Assembly: GCA_964559535.1 (NCBI GenBank) | Contig: CAZLIC010000074.1 | Coordinates: 1 to 22,781 of the forward strand | Source: CAZLIC01 sp964559535 | GTDB lineage: Bacteria; Pseudomonadota; Alphaproteobacteria; Rhodobacterales; Rhodobacteraceae | Direction: 5' to 3' | DNA length: 22,781 nucleotides | Shown: in pieces, positions 7,169 to 15,190 of the stretch | How positions within the stretch are numbered: position 1 is the stretch's first letter | Layout of the letters: every line of letters begins with the position of its first letter | Notes under the pieces: generated by a model | What the model was told of the DNA's origin: nothing | What the model saw: the letters and a program-made list of their open reading frames with translations, nothing else | The model's database searches: none | Position numbers and translations under genes: made by a program

Positions 7169-7594
7169 TCAACGCACGGTTCCCACACGGGTGCCGTGCG
7201 TTTTTGTTCCGGAAAAGGCAGTTACAACCGACCAGATTGGTCCCTGAAGCCGATCCCTGAATTCGAGGACGGCAGTTCCGGACGTCGAACGCACCGCAAG
7301 GACTCTTGTTACTTTGAACTGAGCGCCTTCGTAGAAAAGTGGGGTACCGCTTCGGACTATCGTAGAAACGTAAGCCGGTACGTCTCCTATCTCCTTCAGT
7401 CCGCACCTCTCCATCTCTTCACGGTGTTCTGCCCAAATGTGGGAAATGCCGTGACCGCGATTTGGCCCAACGTGCCTACCCCAAATCAGGTAGATCGAAG
7501 CCTCAGGCAGAAGTACGCGGTTCAGTCTTACAGGCGGCACTGTGCCGATATAGATCGACTGGCGCGGCTTAGGATCGTGGTCAGCTTCAGACAT
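7169..7594 (-). CDS. Hypothetical protein, possible BECR-fold nuclease
   Basis: A 141-residue protein I do not recognise with certainty. It starts hydrophilic (MSEADHDPKPRQ), then has SIYIGTVPP, LPEASIYLIWGRHV, GHGISHIWAEHREEM, DVPAYVSTIVRSGTPL and a run of predicted strands ending GPIWSVVTAF and THGTRVGTVR. The HIxxxH helix, a glycine-rich turn and a C-terminal VVTAF strand recall small BECR-type (barnase/EndoU/colicin E5-D/RelE-like) nuclease domains from polymorphic toxins and phages; this is a pattern impression, not an alignment. The gene looks real: GAGG lies 7 bases before the ATG, a promoter-like pair lies 50-80 bp upstream, and an in-frame TGA just before excludes a longer start. GC is about 53-57% against about 70% outside, so it is probably acquired. 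No partner immunity gene is evident. There is no signal peptide. Confidence 0.6.
   Translation of the reverse strand: MSEADHDPKPRQSIYIGTVPPVRLNRVLLPEASIYLIWGRHVGPNRGHGISHIWAEHREEMERCGLKEIGDVPAYVSTIVRSGTPLFYEGAQFKVTRVLAVRSTSGTAVLEFRDRLQGPIWSVVTAFSGTKTHGTRVGTVR
7172..7205 (+). terminator. Hairpin with T-run on + strand, overlapping the 3' end of the 141-codon gene
   Basis: ACGCACGG (7172-7179) pairs with CCGTGCGT (7194-7201), with a possible inner CCC/GGG stem in the loop, and TTTTT follows at 7201-7205. It is oriented to stop + strand transcription, for instance read-through from the importer operon. Opposite, it encodes the last codons (THGTRVGTVR) of the - strand gene. Confidence 0.5.
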
Positions 7595-7828
7595 GGACGT
7601 ACCTCAGCATAGATTGCCGGGCTACGTCCTGTGGCACCGCATTTTTCGGATACAAGATATCGAAGGGTTGCGCAAGTACCTGTCACTGGTTCGTAGAGTG
7701 CGACGATCGTCACCATTCAACGCGGTACTTCTTCCGTTGGTAGCTGACTTGCCCGAGATGCCTAGCAGGCGGGCCACCCGTAGTGATTTTCACGTTCATT
7801 TGTCAGGCGACAAAGTGCGACGACTGCC
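7595..7828. other. Low-GC cassette DNA upstream of the 141-codon gene
   Basis: About 234 bp (roughly 52% GC) between the start of the 141-codon gene and the end of ubiG. It holds the putative promoter at 7647-7675 and, on the - strand at 7710-7799, a 29-codon ORF (MNVKITTGGPPARHLG...) without a ribosome-binding site. Nothing else is supported. Confidence 0.45.
7647..7675 (-). promoter_or_regulatory. Possible promoter of the 141-codon gene
   Basis: On the - strand, TTGCGC (7675-7670) and TATCCG (7652-7647) are 17 bp apart. Transcription would start near 7640, leaving a leader of about 45 bases before the ATG at 7594. The spacing is ideal and the hexamers are partial matches. Confidence 0.4.
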
Positions 7829-7980
7829 CCCCTATCCCCGCCGCAAACTGGCCGTCACGTAGTTCACCGACAGGTCGCGGTCCGACAGGCTCCAGGACCA
7901 GAGCAAGGGGTTGAACACCATGCCCTTGCGGTCCACCGGATCAAACCCCGCGCCACGCAGCAGGGCGTACAGCTCGTCGG
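7829..7980. repeat. Intact-gene copy of the 152-bp ubiG direct repeat
   Basis: Same orientation as 6818-6969, 145 of 152 bases identical. Identity stops abruptly at both ends: 6817/7828 differ (G/C), and beyond 6969/7980 the sequences are unrelated. The pair flanks 859 bp of lower-GC DNA. Confidence 0.9.
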
Positions 7981-8566
7981 GCGTGATGAACTTCTTCCAG
8001 TCATGCGTGCCTCTGGGCAGCCAGCGCATCACCTGCTCGGCCCCCACGATGGCGAACAGGTAGGACTTCGGGTTCCGGTTCAGCGTCGAGCAGATCATGA
8101 TGCCGCCGGGCCGCAACAGCGCATGGCAGGCCGCCAGATAGGCGGGCGGGTCTGCCACGTGCTCGACCACCTCCATGTTCAGCACCGCGTCGAACGCCTC
8201 GCCCGCCGCAGCCAGGTCCTCGGCCGTGGTGTGGCGATAGTCGATCTTCAGCCCCGCCTGTTCGGCGTGCAGCCGGGCCACCGGAATGTTGCGGGCGGCG
8301 GCATCGGCCCCCACCACGGTAGCCCCCAGCCGCGCCATCGGTTCGCACAAAAGCCCCCCGCCACAGCCGATGTCCAGGATGCGCAACCCGGCAAATGGCC
8401 GGGGTGCCTTCAGGTCGCGCCCGTACTCGCCCGCGATCTGCGCGGTGATATAGTCCAGCCGGCACGGGTTCAGCATGTGCAGCGGCTTGAACTTGCCCTC
8501 GGGGTTCCACCACTCGGCGGCCATCGCCTCGAACTTGGCAACCTCGGCGGGGTCGATGGTGGTCAT
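7832..8566 (-). CDS. ubiG: 3-demethylubiquinol 3-O-methyltransferase / polyprenyldihydroxybenzoate methyltransferase (UbiG)
   Basis: UbiG performs both O-methylations of the ubiquinone ring using S-adenosylmethionine, acting at the inner membrane face. The protein has 244 residues. The start MTTIDPAEVAKFEAMAAEWW is characteristic; SAM motif I is LDIGCGGG (64-71), followed by GADAA and later NMEVVEHVADPPAYL and LRPGGIMICSTLNRN. The ATG at 8566 is preferred because AGGAG (8579-8575) lies 8 bases before it, whereas an in-frame ATG at 8584 lies upstream of that site. The gene is divergent from the aminopeptidase gene. Its last 152 bp are repeated at 6818-6969, and the present 3' end may have arrived with the cassette. 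The complete gene appears functional. Confidence 0.95.
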   Translation of the reverse strand: MTTIDPAEVAKFEAMAAEWWNPEGKFKPLHMLNPCRLDYITAQIAGEYGRDLKAPRPFAGLRILDIGCGGGLLCEPMARLGATVVGADAAARNIPVARLHAEQAGLKIDYRHTTAEDLAAAGEAFDAVLNMEVVEHVADPPAYLAACHALLRPGGIMICSTLNRNPKSYLFAIVGAEQVMRWLPRGTHDWKKFITPDELYALLRGAGFDPVDRKGMVFNPLLWSWSLSDRDLSVNYVTASLRRG

Positions 8567-8628
8567 GCGCGGAACTCCTGTCACTTGGCCGGTGGCAACC
8601 CGGCCCCGTGGCGTTATATAGGGCAGAC

Positions 8629-9615
8629 ATGGACCACAGATCAGGACAAAAGCGCGCGTCCGAATTCCTGTACCCGCCGATCGACCCGTTCGATCAGCGC
8701 ATGATGGATGTCGGCGACGGGCACCGCATCTATGTCGAGCAGTGCGGCAACCCGCAGGGCGTGCCGGTGCTGGTGCTGCACGGTGGCCCGGGCGGCGGCT
8801 GCAGTCCCTCGATGCGCCGCTACTTCGACCCGTCGCACTATCGCATCATCCTGTTCGACCAGCGCGGCTGCGGCCGGTCGCGGCCCCATGCCAGCGTCGA
8901 GGCCAACACCACCTGGCACCTGGTGGCCGACATCGAGCGCATCCGGACGGCGCTGGGGGTCGAGCAGTTCATCGTCTTCGGCGGGTCCTGGGGCGCCACG
9001 CTGGCGCTGGTCTATGCCATTTGCCACCCCGGCCGGGTAGCGAACCTGATCCTGCGCGGCGTCTTCCTGATGACGAAGGGCGAGCTTGAGTGGTTCTATG
9101 GCGGCGGGGCGGGCACCTTCTTCCCCGACCTCTGGGCGCGGTTCGTCGCGCCCATCCCGGAAGGCGAACGCGGCGACCTGATTGCCGCCTATGCACGGCG
9201 GCTGTTTTCAGGAAACCTGATCGAGGAAGGCCAGCATTCGCGCGCCTGGGCCAACTGGGAAAACGCGCTGGCCTCGATCCACTACGACGGCGCGGTGGCC
9301 GAGGGCCCGGCCGAATACGCCCGCGCCTTTGCGCGGCTGGAAAACCACTATTTCCGCAATGCCGGGTTCCTGGAACAGGACGGCTGGATCCTGCGCAACC
9401 GCCACATCATCGAACACATCCCCGCGCACGTCGTGCAGGGCCGGTACGACATGATCTGCCCGCCCCGCATGTCCGTGCAGCTGTGCGACGGCTGGCGCAA
9501 CGCCTCGCTGCGCATCGTGCCGATGGCCGGCCACGCGCTGTCGGAACCGGGCATCAGCGAGGAACTGGTGCGTGTGATGGACGATCTGCGCAACCGGAAG
9601 GCAGGGGCCGCCTGA
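8629..9615 (+). CDS. pip: Prolyl aminopeptidase (proline iminopeptidase)
   Basis: This 328-residue cytoplasmic serine peptidase removes N-terminal proline from peptides (family S33, alpha/beta hydrolase). The oxyanion motif HGGPGGG is at 51-57, DQRGCGRS at 78-85, the nucleophile Ser120 in GGSWGATLAL, and the acid and base are probably Asp274 (GRYDMICPP) and His302 (MAGHALSEPG). Length matches the family. The ATG at 8629 is used because MDHRSGQKRASEFLYPPIDPF fits family N termini, though only a short AGGG precedes it; an alternative GTG at 8608 adds seven residues. The 62-bp gap shared with ubiG contains an AT-rich TATATA (8615-8620) that could serve as a -10 element for either direction; this is weak evidence. 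Downstream, 9616-9873 holds no gene I can support. Confidence 0.93.
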   Translation: MDHRSGQKRASEFLYPPIDPFDQRMMDVGDGHRIYVEQCGNPQGVPVLVLHGGPGGGCSPSMRRYFDPSHYRIILFDQRGCGRSRPHASVEANTTWHLVADIERIRTALGVEQFIVFGGSWGATLALVYAICHPGRVANLILRGVFLMTKGELEWFYGGGAGTFFPDLWARFVAPIPEGERGDLIAAYARRLFSGNLIEEGQHSRAWANWENALASIHYDGAVAEGPAEYARAFARLENHYFRNAGFLEQDGWILRNRHIIEHIPAHVVQGRYDMICPPRMSVQLCDGWRNASLRIVPMAGHALSEPGISEELVRVMDDLRNRKAGAA

Positions 9616-9873
9616 CCGGGCTCCTGTCCGTTCGCGCCGCCGTCCAACCGCCGCGCAGGGCTGCCAAATGATGCAGGCGGCACACGGCCGGTTCTTCCTG
9701 CATTTGCGCAAGCGTCCGCAATCCTTGGGCACGGCTTTCGGCGCGCGATTCTGTACGCCGCGGCCGCTGCCTTTCCACCAGCTTTCGCCAGCGCCTTGAT
9801 CGGAGACAAGGCAGGCGCTGACCACCAGTGCTATGTGCAGCCTGCGACGCGCAACCCAACGCAGGAGTTGAGG

Positions 9874-10200
9874 ATGACCGAACCAGAGAAGAAGCCGAGC
9901 GAAAAGCGCACCATCATCGAAACCATCGAGGTTGCGGGCACCGAAGTGATCGACCGGGTGCGTGACCTTATCAAGGCAGGCAACGTCCGAACCCTGCGCA
10001 TCCAAGCCCGAGAAAGCGACTTTTCCCTGGAAATGCCTGTCACCGTCGGCGTCATTGTCGGCGGCGCCGTGGTGCTGACGGCCCCTTGGCTGGCGCTTCT
10101 GGGCGTCATTGCAGGGCTTGTCACAAAGGTCAGCATCGAAGTCGAACGCGACGACCCCGGCCATGCCGACACGGCTGACGATACACCACCCGCCACCTGA
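9874..10200 (+). CDS. DUF4342 domain-containing protein
   Basis: A 108-residue protein with the DUF4342 pattern: IETIEVAGTEVIDRVRDLIKAGNVRTLRI (about 14-43), then LEMPVTVGVIVGGAVVLTAPWLALLGVIAGLV (about 52-83), a hydrophobic stretch that could cross or insert into the membrane, then KVSIEVERDD. The function of the family is unknown. In Firmicutes the domain often follows a UBA-like region, absent here. The ATG at 9874 is preceded by AGGAG (9863-9867) at 6 bases; an in-frame ATG at 9796 lacks this and adds unconserved sequence. It has an acidic, proline-rich tail. It stands alone, converging on gltB across a strong hairpin. Confidence 0.8.
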   Translation: MTEPEKKPSEKRTIIETIEVAGTEVIDRVRDLIKAGNVRTLRIQARESDFSLEMPVTVGVIVGGAVVLTAPWLALLGVIAGLVTKVSIEVERDDPGHADTADDTPPAT

Positions 10201-10210
10201 CCGTTTCGGC

Positions 10211-10239
10211 CAGGGCCCCGCCCGTCGGGCGGGGCCCTG
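10211..10239. terminator. Bidirectional hairpin between convergent genes
   Basis: A perfect 13-bp stem, CAGGGCCCCGCCC (10211-10223) with its complement (10227-10239), around a three-base loop. It lies between the DUF4342 stop at 10200 and the gltB stop at 10245. There is no T-run on either side, so termination would depend on stem strength alone. Confidence 0.6.
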
Positions 10240-10244
10240 CCACC

Positions 10245-13200
10245 CTATTCGGCCGGCACCGCCTCTCGCTCGTCGCTCAGCGGGTGAGGCAGTCGGGCGA
10301 CCATCTCTTTCGGGCACACCTGCAGGAAGTTGCGCCGCTCTTCCGCCCAGTTGTCCAGAATGAGCGCGGCCTTCCGGCTGCCCGTTTCGGCCGCATGGCG
10401 TTCGATCAGGCCCTTCAGCTGCATCTCCCAGTGCGGATGCCCCACACCGCAGGTCACCAGCGTTTCCAGGTTCATGAAGTCTTCGGCCACACCCTGCGGG
10501 TCGTACACATAGGCCATGCCACCGGTCATGCCGGCGCCAAAGTTCGCGCCGATGCGGCCCAGGATCACCGCCACCCCGCCGGTCATGTATTCGCAGCCGT
10601 TCGACCCGCAGCCCTCGACCACCACCTTCGCGCCGCTGTTGCGCACACCGAACCGCTCGCCCGCACGACCCCAGGCGAACAGGTACCCGTCGGTCGCCCC
10701 GTACAGCACGGTGTTGCCGATGATCGTGTTCTCGCTGGCATCCAGCGGGCTGCTCATCGGCGGCCGCACCACGATGGTCGCCCCCGACAGGCCCTTGCCC
10801 ACATAGTCGTTGGCGTCGCCCTGCACCTCGATCTTCAGCCCGCGCACGGCAAAGGCCCCCAGCGACTGCCCGCAACTGCCGGTCAGCTTGACCGTCAGGT
10901 GGTCGGGCTGCAGACTGTTGCGCATGCCGAACTTGCGCACGATGTGGCTGGAGGCGCGCGTGCCGATGGTGCGGTGGGTGTTCCGCACGGCATAGGACAG
11001 CTGCATCTTCTCGCCGTCTTCAAAGAACCGCGCGCCGTCGCGGATGATCTCGGCATCCAGCGTGTCGGGCACATGGTTGCGCGGCTTCGACCGGTCGTAG
11101 GTGATCTTCTGGCTGCCATCCACGGTAATCAGCAGCGGGTTCAGGTCCAGATCATCCAGGTTGGCCGCACCGCGCGACACCTGCGTCAACAGGTCCGCCC
11201 GCCCGATGATCTCGTCCATCGACCGCGCGCCGATCTGCGCCAGAATCTCGCGCACCTCCTGAGCATAGAAGGTGATCAGGTTCACCACCTTGTCAGCGCT
11301 GCCGGTGAACTTCTGCCGCAGCGCCTCGTTCTGCGTGCAGACCCCCACCGGGCAGGTGTTCGACTGGCACTGCCGCACCATGATGCAGCCCATCGAGATC
11401 AGCGCCGCGGTGCCGATGCCATACTCCTCGGCCCCCATCATCGCCGCCATCACGATGTCGCGGCCCGTTCGCAACCCGCCGTCGGTGCGCAAGGTCACCC
11501 GCTCGCGCAGGTTGTTCATCGCCAGCACCTGATGCGCCTCGGTCAGCCCCATCTCCCAGGGCAGGCCCGCATACTTGATCGACGTGGCCGGCGACGCCCC
11601 GGTGCCGCCGTTGTGGCCCGAGATCAGGATCACGTCGGCCTTGGCCTTGGCCACCCCCGCCGCGATGGTGCCGACGCCCGATGACGACACCAGCTTGACG
11701 CAGACCTTGGCGCGCGGGTTGATCTGCTTCAGGTCGTAGATCAGCTGCGCCAGGTCTTCGATCGAATAGATGTCGTGGTGCGGCGGCGGCGAGATCAGCG
11801 TCACCCCCGGCGTGCTGTGGCGCAGCCGCGCGATCAGCGCTGTCACCTTCATGCCGGGCAACTGCCCGCCCTCGCCGGGCTTGGCGCCCTGCGCCACCTT
11901 GATTTCCAGCTCTTCGCAGGCGTTCAGGTATTCCGCCGTCACGCCAAACCGGCCACTGGCCACCTGCTTGATCTTGGCGCTGGGGTTGTCGCCGTTCGGT
12001 TCGGGGGTGAAATGCGCCGGGTCCTCTCCGCCCTCGCCGCTGTCGCTCTTCGCCCCGATGCGGTTCATCGCCACGTTCAGCGTCTTGTGCGCCTCGGGGC
12101 TCAGCGCCCCCAGGCTCATGCCCGGCGTGACAAAGCGCTTCCGGATGGACGTGATGCTTTCCACCTCGTCAATCGGCACCGGCTTGCCCAGCGATTTGAT
12201 ATCCAGCAGGTCGCGCAGGTGAATCGGCGGGTTGGCCCGCATCGCCGCGCTGTACTGCTTCCACAGGTCATAGCTCGCCCGGTCGCAGGCCGATTGCAGC
12301 ATGTGCATCGTCTGCGCTTCCCAGGCGTGCTTTTCGCCCGACCGGCGCGCCTTGTAGAACCCGCCGATGGGCAGAACGTCGGCGCCCCCCAGCCAGCCCC
12401 TGCGGTGAACTTCCTCCAGCTTCTGCTCGATCCCGGTCAGGCCGATGCCGGAAATGCGGCTGTGCATGCCAGGGAAGTACTCGGCCACCATCGCGCGGCT
12501 CAACCCCACCGCCTCGAAGTTCAGCCCGCCACGATAGCTGGAGATCACCGAGATCCCCATCTTCGACATGATCTTCAAGAGGCCCGCGTTGATCGCGTCC
12601 CGGTACCGCCGCATCGCATCCAGCAGGCTGCCCTCAAGCAGACCGCGCACCACGCGGTCGGCAATGGTGTCCTGTGCCAGATAGGCGTTCACCGTGGTGG
12701 CCCCGCAGCCGATCAGCACGGCAAAATAGTGTGGGTCGATGCATTCGGCCGACCGCACGTTCAGCGAACAGAAGGTCCGCAGCCCCTTGCGCGTCAGCCA
12801 GCTGTGCACGGCACTGGTGGCCAGGATCATCGGCATCGCCACCCGCTCGGGGCCCTGATGCTCATCCGACAGCACCAGGTGCCCGGCACCCGACCGCACG
12901 GCATCCTCGGCCTCGGCCCGAATCCGCTCCAGCCCCTGCCGCAGGTCGTCCAGTCCGTCACGTGCGGCAAAGCTGCAGTCGATGAACGCCACCTGCCCGC
13001 CGAACTGCTGCACCATCACGTCGAACTCGGCGTTCGCGATGAAGGGCGATTCCAGAACAAGGATTTCGGTTTGCGACGAATTCTCGTCCAGCACGTTGCG
13101 CAGGTTGCCGAACCGGGTCTTCAGGCTCATCACCCGGCCTTCACGCAGGCTGTCGATCGGCGGGTTCGTCACCTGGCTGAAGTTCTGCCGGAAGAAATGG

Positions 13201-14771
13201 CTCAGCGGCCGGTACTGGCCCGACAGCACCGCAGGCGGCGTGTCGTCGCCCATGCTGGCCACCAGTTCCTTGCCGTCCTCGGCCATCGGCGCCAGAACCT
13301 GTTCGATCTCCTCGACCGTGAACCCCGCCGCGATCTGCCGCTTGCGCAGATCGGCCCCGCTGTGGATGGCGCGTTCGGGCACGTCGTGCAGCAGGCTGTT
13401 CAGGTCCACGACCTTTTCGATCCAGCTCCCATAGGGCTGCGCTGCGGCCAGTTTGTCCTTCATCTGCGCGTCGTGGTACAGCTTGCCGTTCGCCATATCG
13501 ACGGCGATCATCTGCCCCGGACCCAGCGCACCCTTTTCCCGAACGGTTGTTTCGTCTACCGGCACCATCCCGGCCTCGGACCCGGCGATCAGCATGCCGT
13601 CGCCCGTCACCACATAGCGCATCGGGCGCAGACCATTGCGGTCCAGCCCGCCGCACACCCAGCGGCCATCGGTCATGGCCAGCGCGGCCGGCCCGTCCCA
13701 GGGCTCCATCACCGCGTTGCAATAGGCGTACATGTCGGCCCAGGCCTTGGGCATGTCGGTGGTGGCCTTCGACCAGGCCTCGGGCACCAGCATGGTCTTG
13801 GCCATCGGCGCACTGCGCCCCGACCGCACCAGCACCTCGAACACCGCATCCAGCGCGCCGCTGTCGCTGGTGCCGCTGGGGATGATCGGCTTGATGTCCT
13901 CTGCCGCCTCGCCAAAGTTGTGCGACGCCATGCGGATTTCATGGCTGCGCATCCAGTTCATGTTGCCCTTCAGCGTGTTGATCTCGCCGTTGTGGGCCAG
14001 CATGCGGAACGGCTGCGCCAGATGCCACTGCGGGAAGGTGTTCGTGCTGTAGCGCTGGTGATAGATGCAGAACGCCGATTCAAACCGCTCGTCCATCAGG
14101 TCGGGGTAGAACACCGCCACCTGCTCGGCCAGCATCATGCCCTTGTAGATGATGCTGCGGCAGCTCAGCGAACACAGGTACAGCCCGGCAATATGCGCCG
14201 CCAGCGCCGCCTTCTCGATGCGGCGGCGGATGATGTACAACTCGCGCTCGAACTGCTCCTGGTCGATGGGTTTGTCGCAGCGGATCAGGATCTGCTCGAT
14301 CTCGGGCCGCGTGGCGTTGGCCTTGTCGCCCAGCACCGACACGTCCACCGGCACATGCCGCCAGCCATAGATGTAGTGCCCCATCCGCAGCACTTCGGAT
14401 TCCACGATGGTCCGGCAGCGTTCCTGCGCGCCGAAATCCGTGCGCGGCAGAAACACCTGCCCCACCGCCACCAACTTGCCCATATCGGGCTCGTGGCCCG
14501 TCCGCCGGATCACGTCATAGAAGAACCGCACCGGGATCTGCACATGGATGCCCGCGCCGTCGCCCGTCTTGCCGTCGGCATCGACCGCGCCGCGGTGCCA
14601 CACCGCCTTCAGCGCCGAAATCCCGTTCTCCACCACCCGGCGCGCGGGCTTGCCGTTGATCGCCACCACCAGCCCCACGCCGCATGACGAGTGTTCGTCC
14701 TCGTGGCGGTAAAGGCCGTTCTCATCCAGCCAGTCGCGCTTTGCCTGTTCGGCGGCCATGTCGTAGGTCAT
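10245..14771 (-). CDS. gltB: Glutamate synthase (NADPH), large subunit
   Basis: GltB makes two glutamates from glutamine and 2-oxoglutarate, with electrons from GltD. The protein has 1508 residues, the normal length. The class II glutaminase domain begins after a short propeptide at Cys30 (HSSCGVGLVV), which becomes the N-terminal nucleophile. The central and FMN-binding synthase domains follow (PGMSLGALSPEAH, GEGGEDPAHF, SGHNGGTGASP, LRTDGGLRTGRDI). The iron-sulfur motif CIMVRQCQSNTCPVGVC lies near 1128-1145, and the C-terminal GXG beta-helix includes GLSGATIVVRPP and GMTGGMAYVYD. The ATG at 14771 has AGGAG 7 bases upstream. The preceding GFA gene ends at 14774, so the two are nearly contiguous and probably cotranscribed with gltD. 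Confidence 0.98.
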   Translation of the reverse strand: MTYDMAAEQAKRDWLDENGLYRHEDEHSSCGVGLVVAINGKPARRVVENGISALKAVWHRGAVDADGKTGDGAGIHVQIPVRFFYDVIRRTGHEPDMGKLVAVGQVFLPRTDFGAQERCRTIVESEVLRMGHYIYGWRHVPVDVSVLGDKANATRPEIEQILIRCDKPIDQEQFERELYIIRRRIEKAALAAHIAGLYLCSLSCRSIIYKGMMLAEQVAVFYPDLMDERFESAFCIYHQRYSTNTFPQWHLAQPFRMLAHNGEINTLKGNMNWMRSHEIRMASHNFGEAAEDIKPIIPSGTSDSGALDAVFEVLVRSGRSAPMAKTMLVPEAWSKATTDMPKAWADMYAYCNAVMEPWDGPAALAMTDGRWVCGGLDRNGLRPMRYVVTGDGMLIAGSEAGMVPVDETTVREKGALGPGQMIAVDMANGKLYHDAQMKDKLAAAQPYGSWIEKVVDLNSLLHDVPERAIHSGADLRKRQIAAGFTVEEIEQVLAPMAEDGKELVASMGDDTPPAVLSGQYRPLSHFFRQNFSQVTNPPIDSLREGRVMSLKTRFGNLRNVLDENSSQTEILVLESPFIANAEFDVMVQQFGGQVAFIDCSFAARDGLDDLRQGLERIRAEAEDAVRSGAGHLVLSDEHQGPERVAMPMILATSAVHSWLTRKGLRTFCSLNVRSAECIDPHYFAVLIGCGATTVNAYLAQDTIADRVVRGLLEGSLLDAMRRYRDAINAGLLKIMSKMGISVISSYRGGLNFEAVGLSRAMVAEYFPGMHSRISGIGLTGIEQKLEEVHRRGWLGGADVLPIGGFYKARRSGEKHAWEAQTMHMLQSACDRASYDLWKQYSAAMRANPPIHLRDLLDIKSLGKPVPIDEVESITSIRKRFVTPGMSLGALSPEAHKTLNVAMNRIGAKSDSGEGGEDPAHFTPEPNGDNPSAKIKQVASGRFGVTAEYLNACEELEIKVAQGAKPGEGGQLPGMKVTALIARLRHSTPGVTLISPPPHHDIYSIEDLAQLIYDLKQINPRAKVCVKLVSSSGVGTIAAGVAKAKADVILISGHNGGTGASPATSIKYAGLPWEMGLTEAHQVLAMNNLRERVTLRTDGGLRTGRDIVMAAMMGAEEYGIGTAALISMGCIMVRQCQSNTCPVGVCTQNEALRQKFTGSADKVVNLITFYAQEVREILAQIGARSMDEIIGRADLLTQVSRGAANLDDLDLNPLLITVDGSQKITYDRSKPRNHVPDTLDAEIIRDGARFFEDGEKMQLSYAVRNTHRTIGTRASSHIVRKFGMRNSLQPDHLTVKLTGSCGQSLGAFAVRGLKIEVQGDANDYVGKGLSGATIVVRPPMSSPLDASENTIIGNTVLYGATDGYLFAWGRAGERFGVRNSGAKVVVEGCGSNGCEYMTGGVAVILGRIGANFGAGMTGGMAYVYDPQGVAEDFMNLETLVTCGVGHPHWEMQLKGLIERHAAETGSRKAALILDNWAEERRNFLQVCPKEMVARLPHPLSDEREAVPAE

Positions 14772-14773
14772 CG

Positions 14774-15190
14774 TCAGTCTCCTGTCGGCTGGGAACGGGC
14801 GTTCACTTGTGCGGCGGTCAGCCGCGGCGACGGGTCGGCAAAGTCATAGAACCCGGGCTTGTCCTCGACCCAGATATGCTCGCGGATGGTCTGGCCATGC
14901 CCGTCGCCCAGGGCATGCACGTTCACCGCCCAGTCGCGCGCATTGCCCGGGTCGCGCCAGAACAGCGACGACCCGCAGCGCGCGCAGAACCCGCGCTCGC
15001 CGACGTCGCTGGAGCGGAACCACACAAGCGACTCGCCCGCGTCAACCGTGACGCCCCCGGCGAAGCGGACCGCCATGAACGGCCCCGCGCCCCACACCCG
15101 GCACTGCCCGCAGTGGCAAACCCCGATACCCCGGCCCGGCACCGGCTTGCCGGAAAAGCGCACCGCACCGCACAGGCAGGCACCGTTCAC
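14774..15190 (-). CDS. GFA family (glutathione-dependent formaldehyde-activating-like) zinc protein, second of a pair
   Basis: A 138-residue protein with the GFA/CENP-V fold pattern: CLCGAV (Cys5, Cys7), CHCGQC (Cys25, Cys27, Cys30) and FCARCGSSLFW, which supply the zinc ligands; the end contains HIWVEDKPGFYDF, usual in the family. Members are often named after a formaldehyde-glutathione adduct enzyme, but most have no proven activity. The start is GTG at 15190: it forms a GTGA overlap with the stop of the upstream GFA gene, and the family motif begins four residues later. The long frame upstream of it (to 15589) only shadows that gene. Confidence 0.85.
   Translation of the reverse strand: MNGACLCGAVRFSGKPVPGRGIGVCHCGQCRVWGAGPFMAVRFAGGVTVDAGESLVWFRSSDVGERGFCARCGSSLFWRDPGNARDWAVNVHALGDGHGQTIREHIWVEDKPGFYDFADPSPRLTAAQVNARSQPTGD

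Noticed and set aside
7196..7612. A 138-codon + strand ORF across the cassette
   Set aside because: Antisense to the better supported 141-codon gene, with no family resemblance or ribosome-binding site.
7710..7799. A 29-codon - strand ORF (MNVKITTGGPPARHLG...) upstream of the candidate nuclease, considered as an antitoxin or leader
   Set aside because: No ribosome-binding site, very short, and the putative promoter of the nuclease gene lies downstream of it. Kept only as a note.
7593..7862. An 89-codon + strand ORF from inside the cassette into the ubiG repeat
   Set aside because: It has no ribosome-binding site, overlaps the 141-codon gene's start head to head, and its end is antisense translation of ubiG.
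11775..14687. A 970-codon open frame on the + strand opposite gltB
   Set aside because: It is a GC-driven antisense shadow, rich in His, Arg, Ala and Gln with no family motif. gltB on the other strand has all expected motifs.
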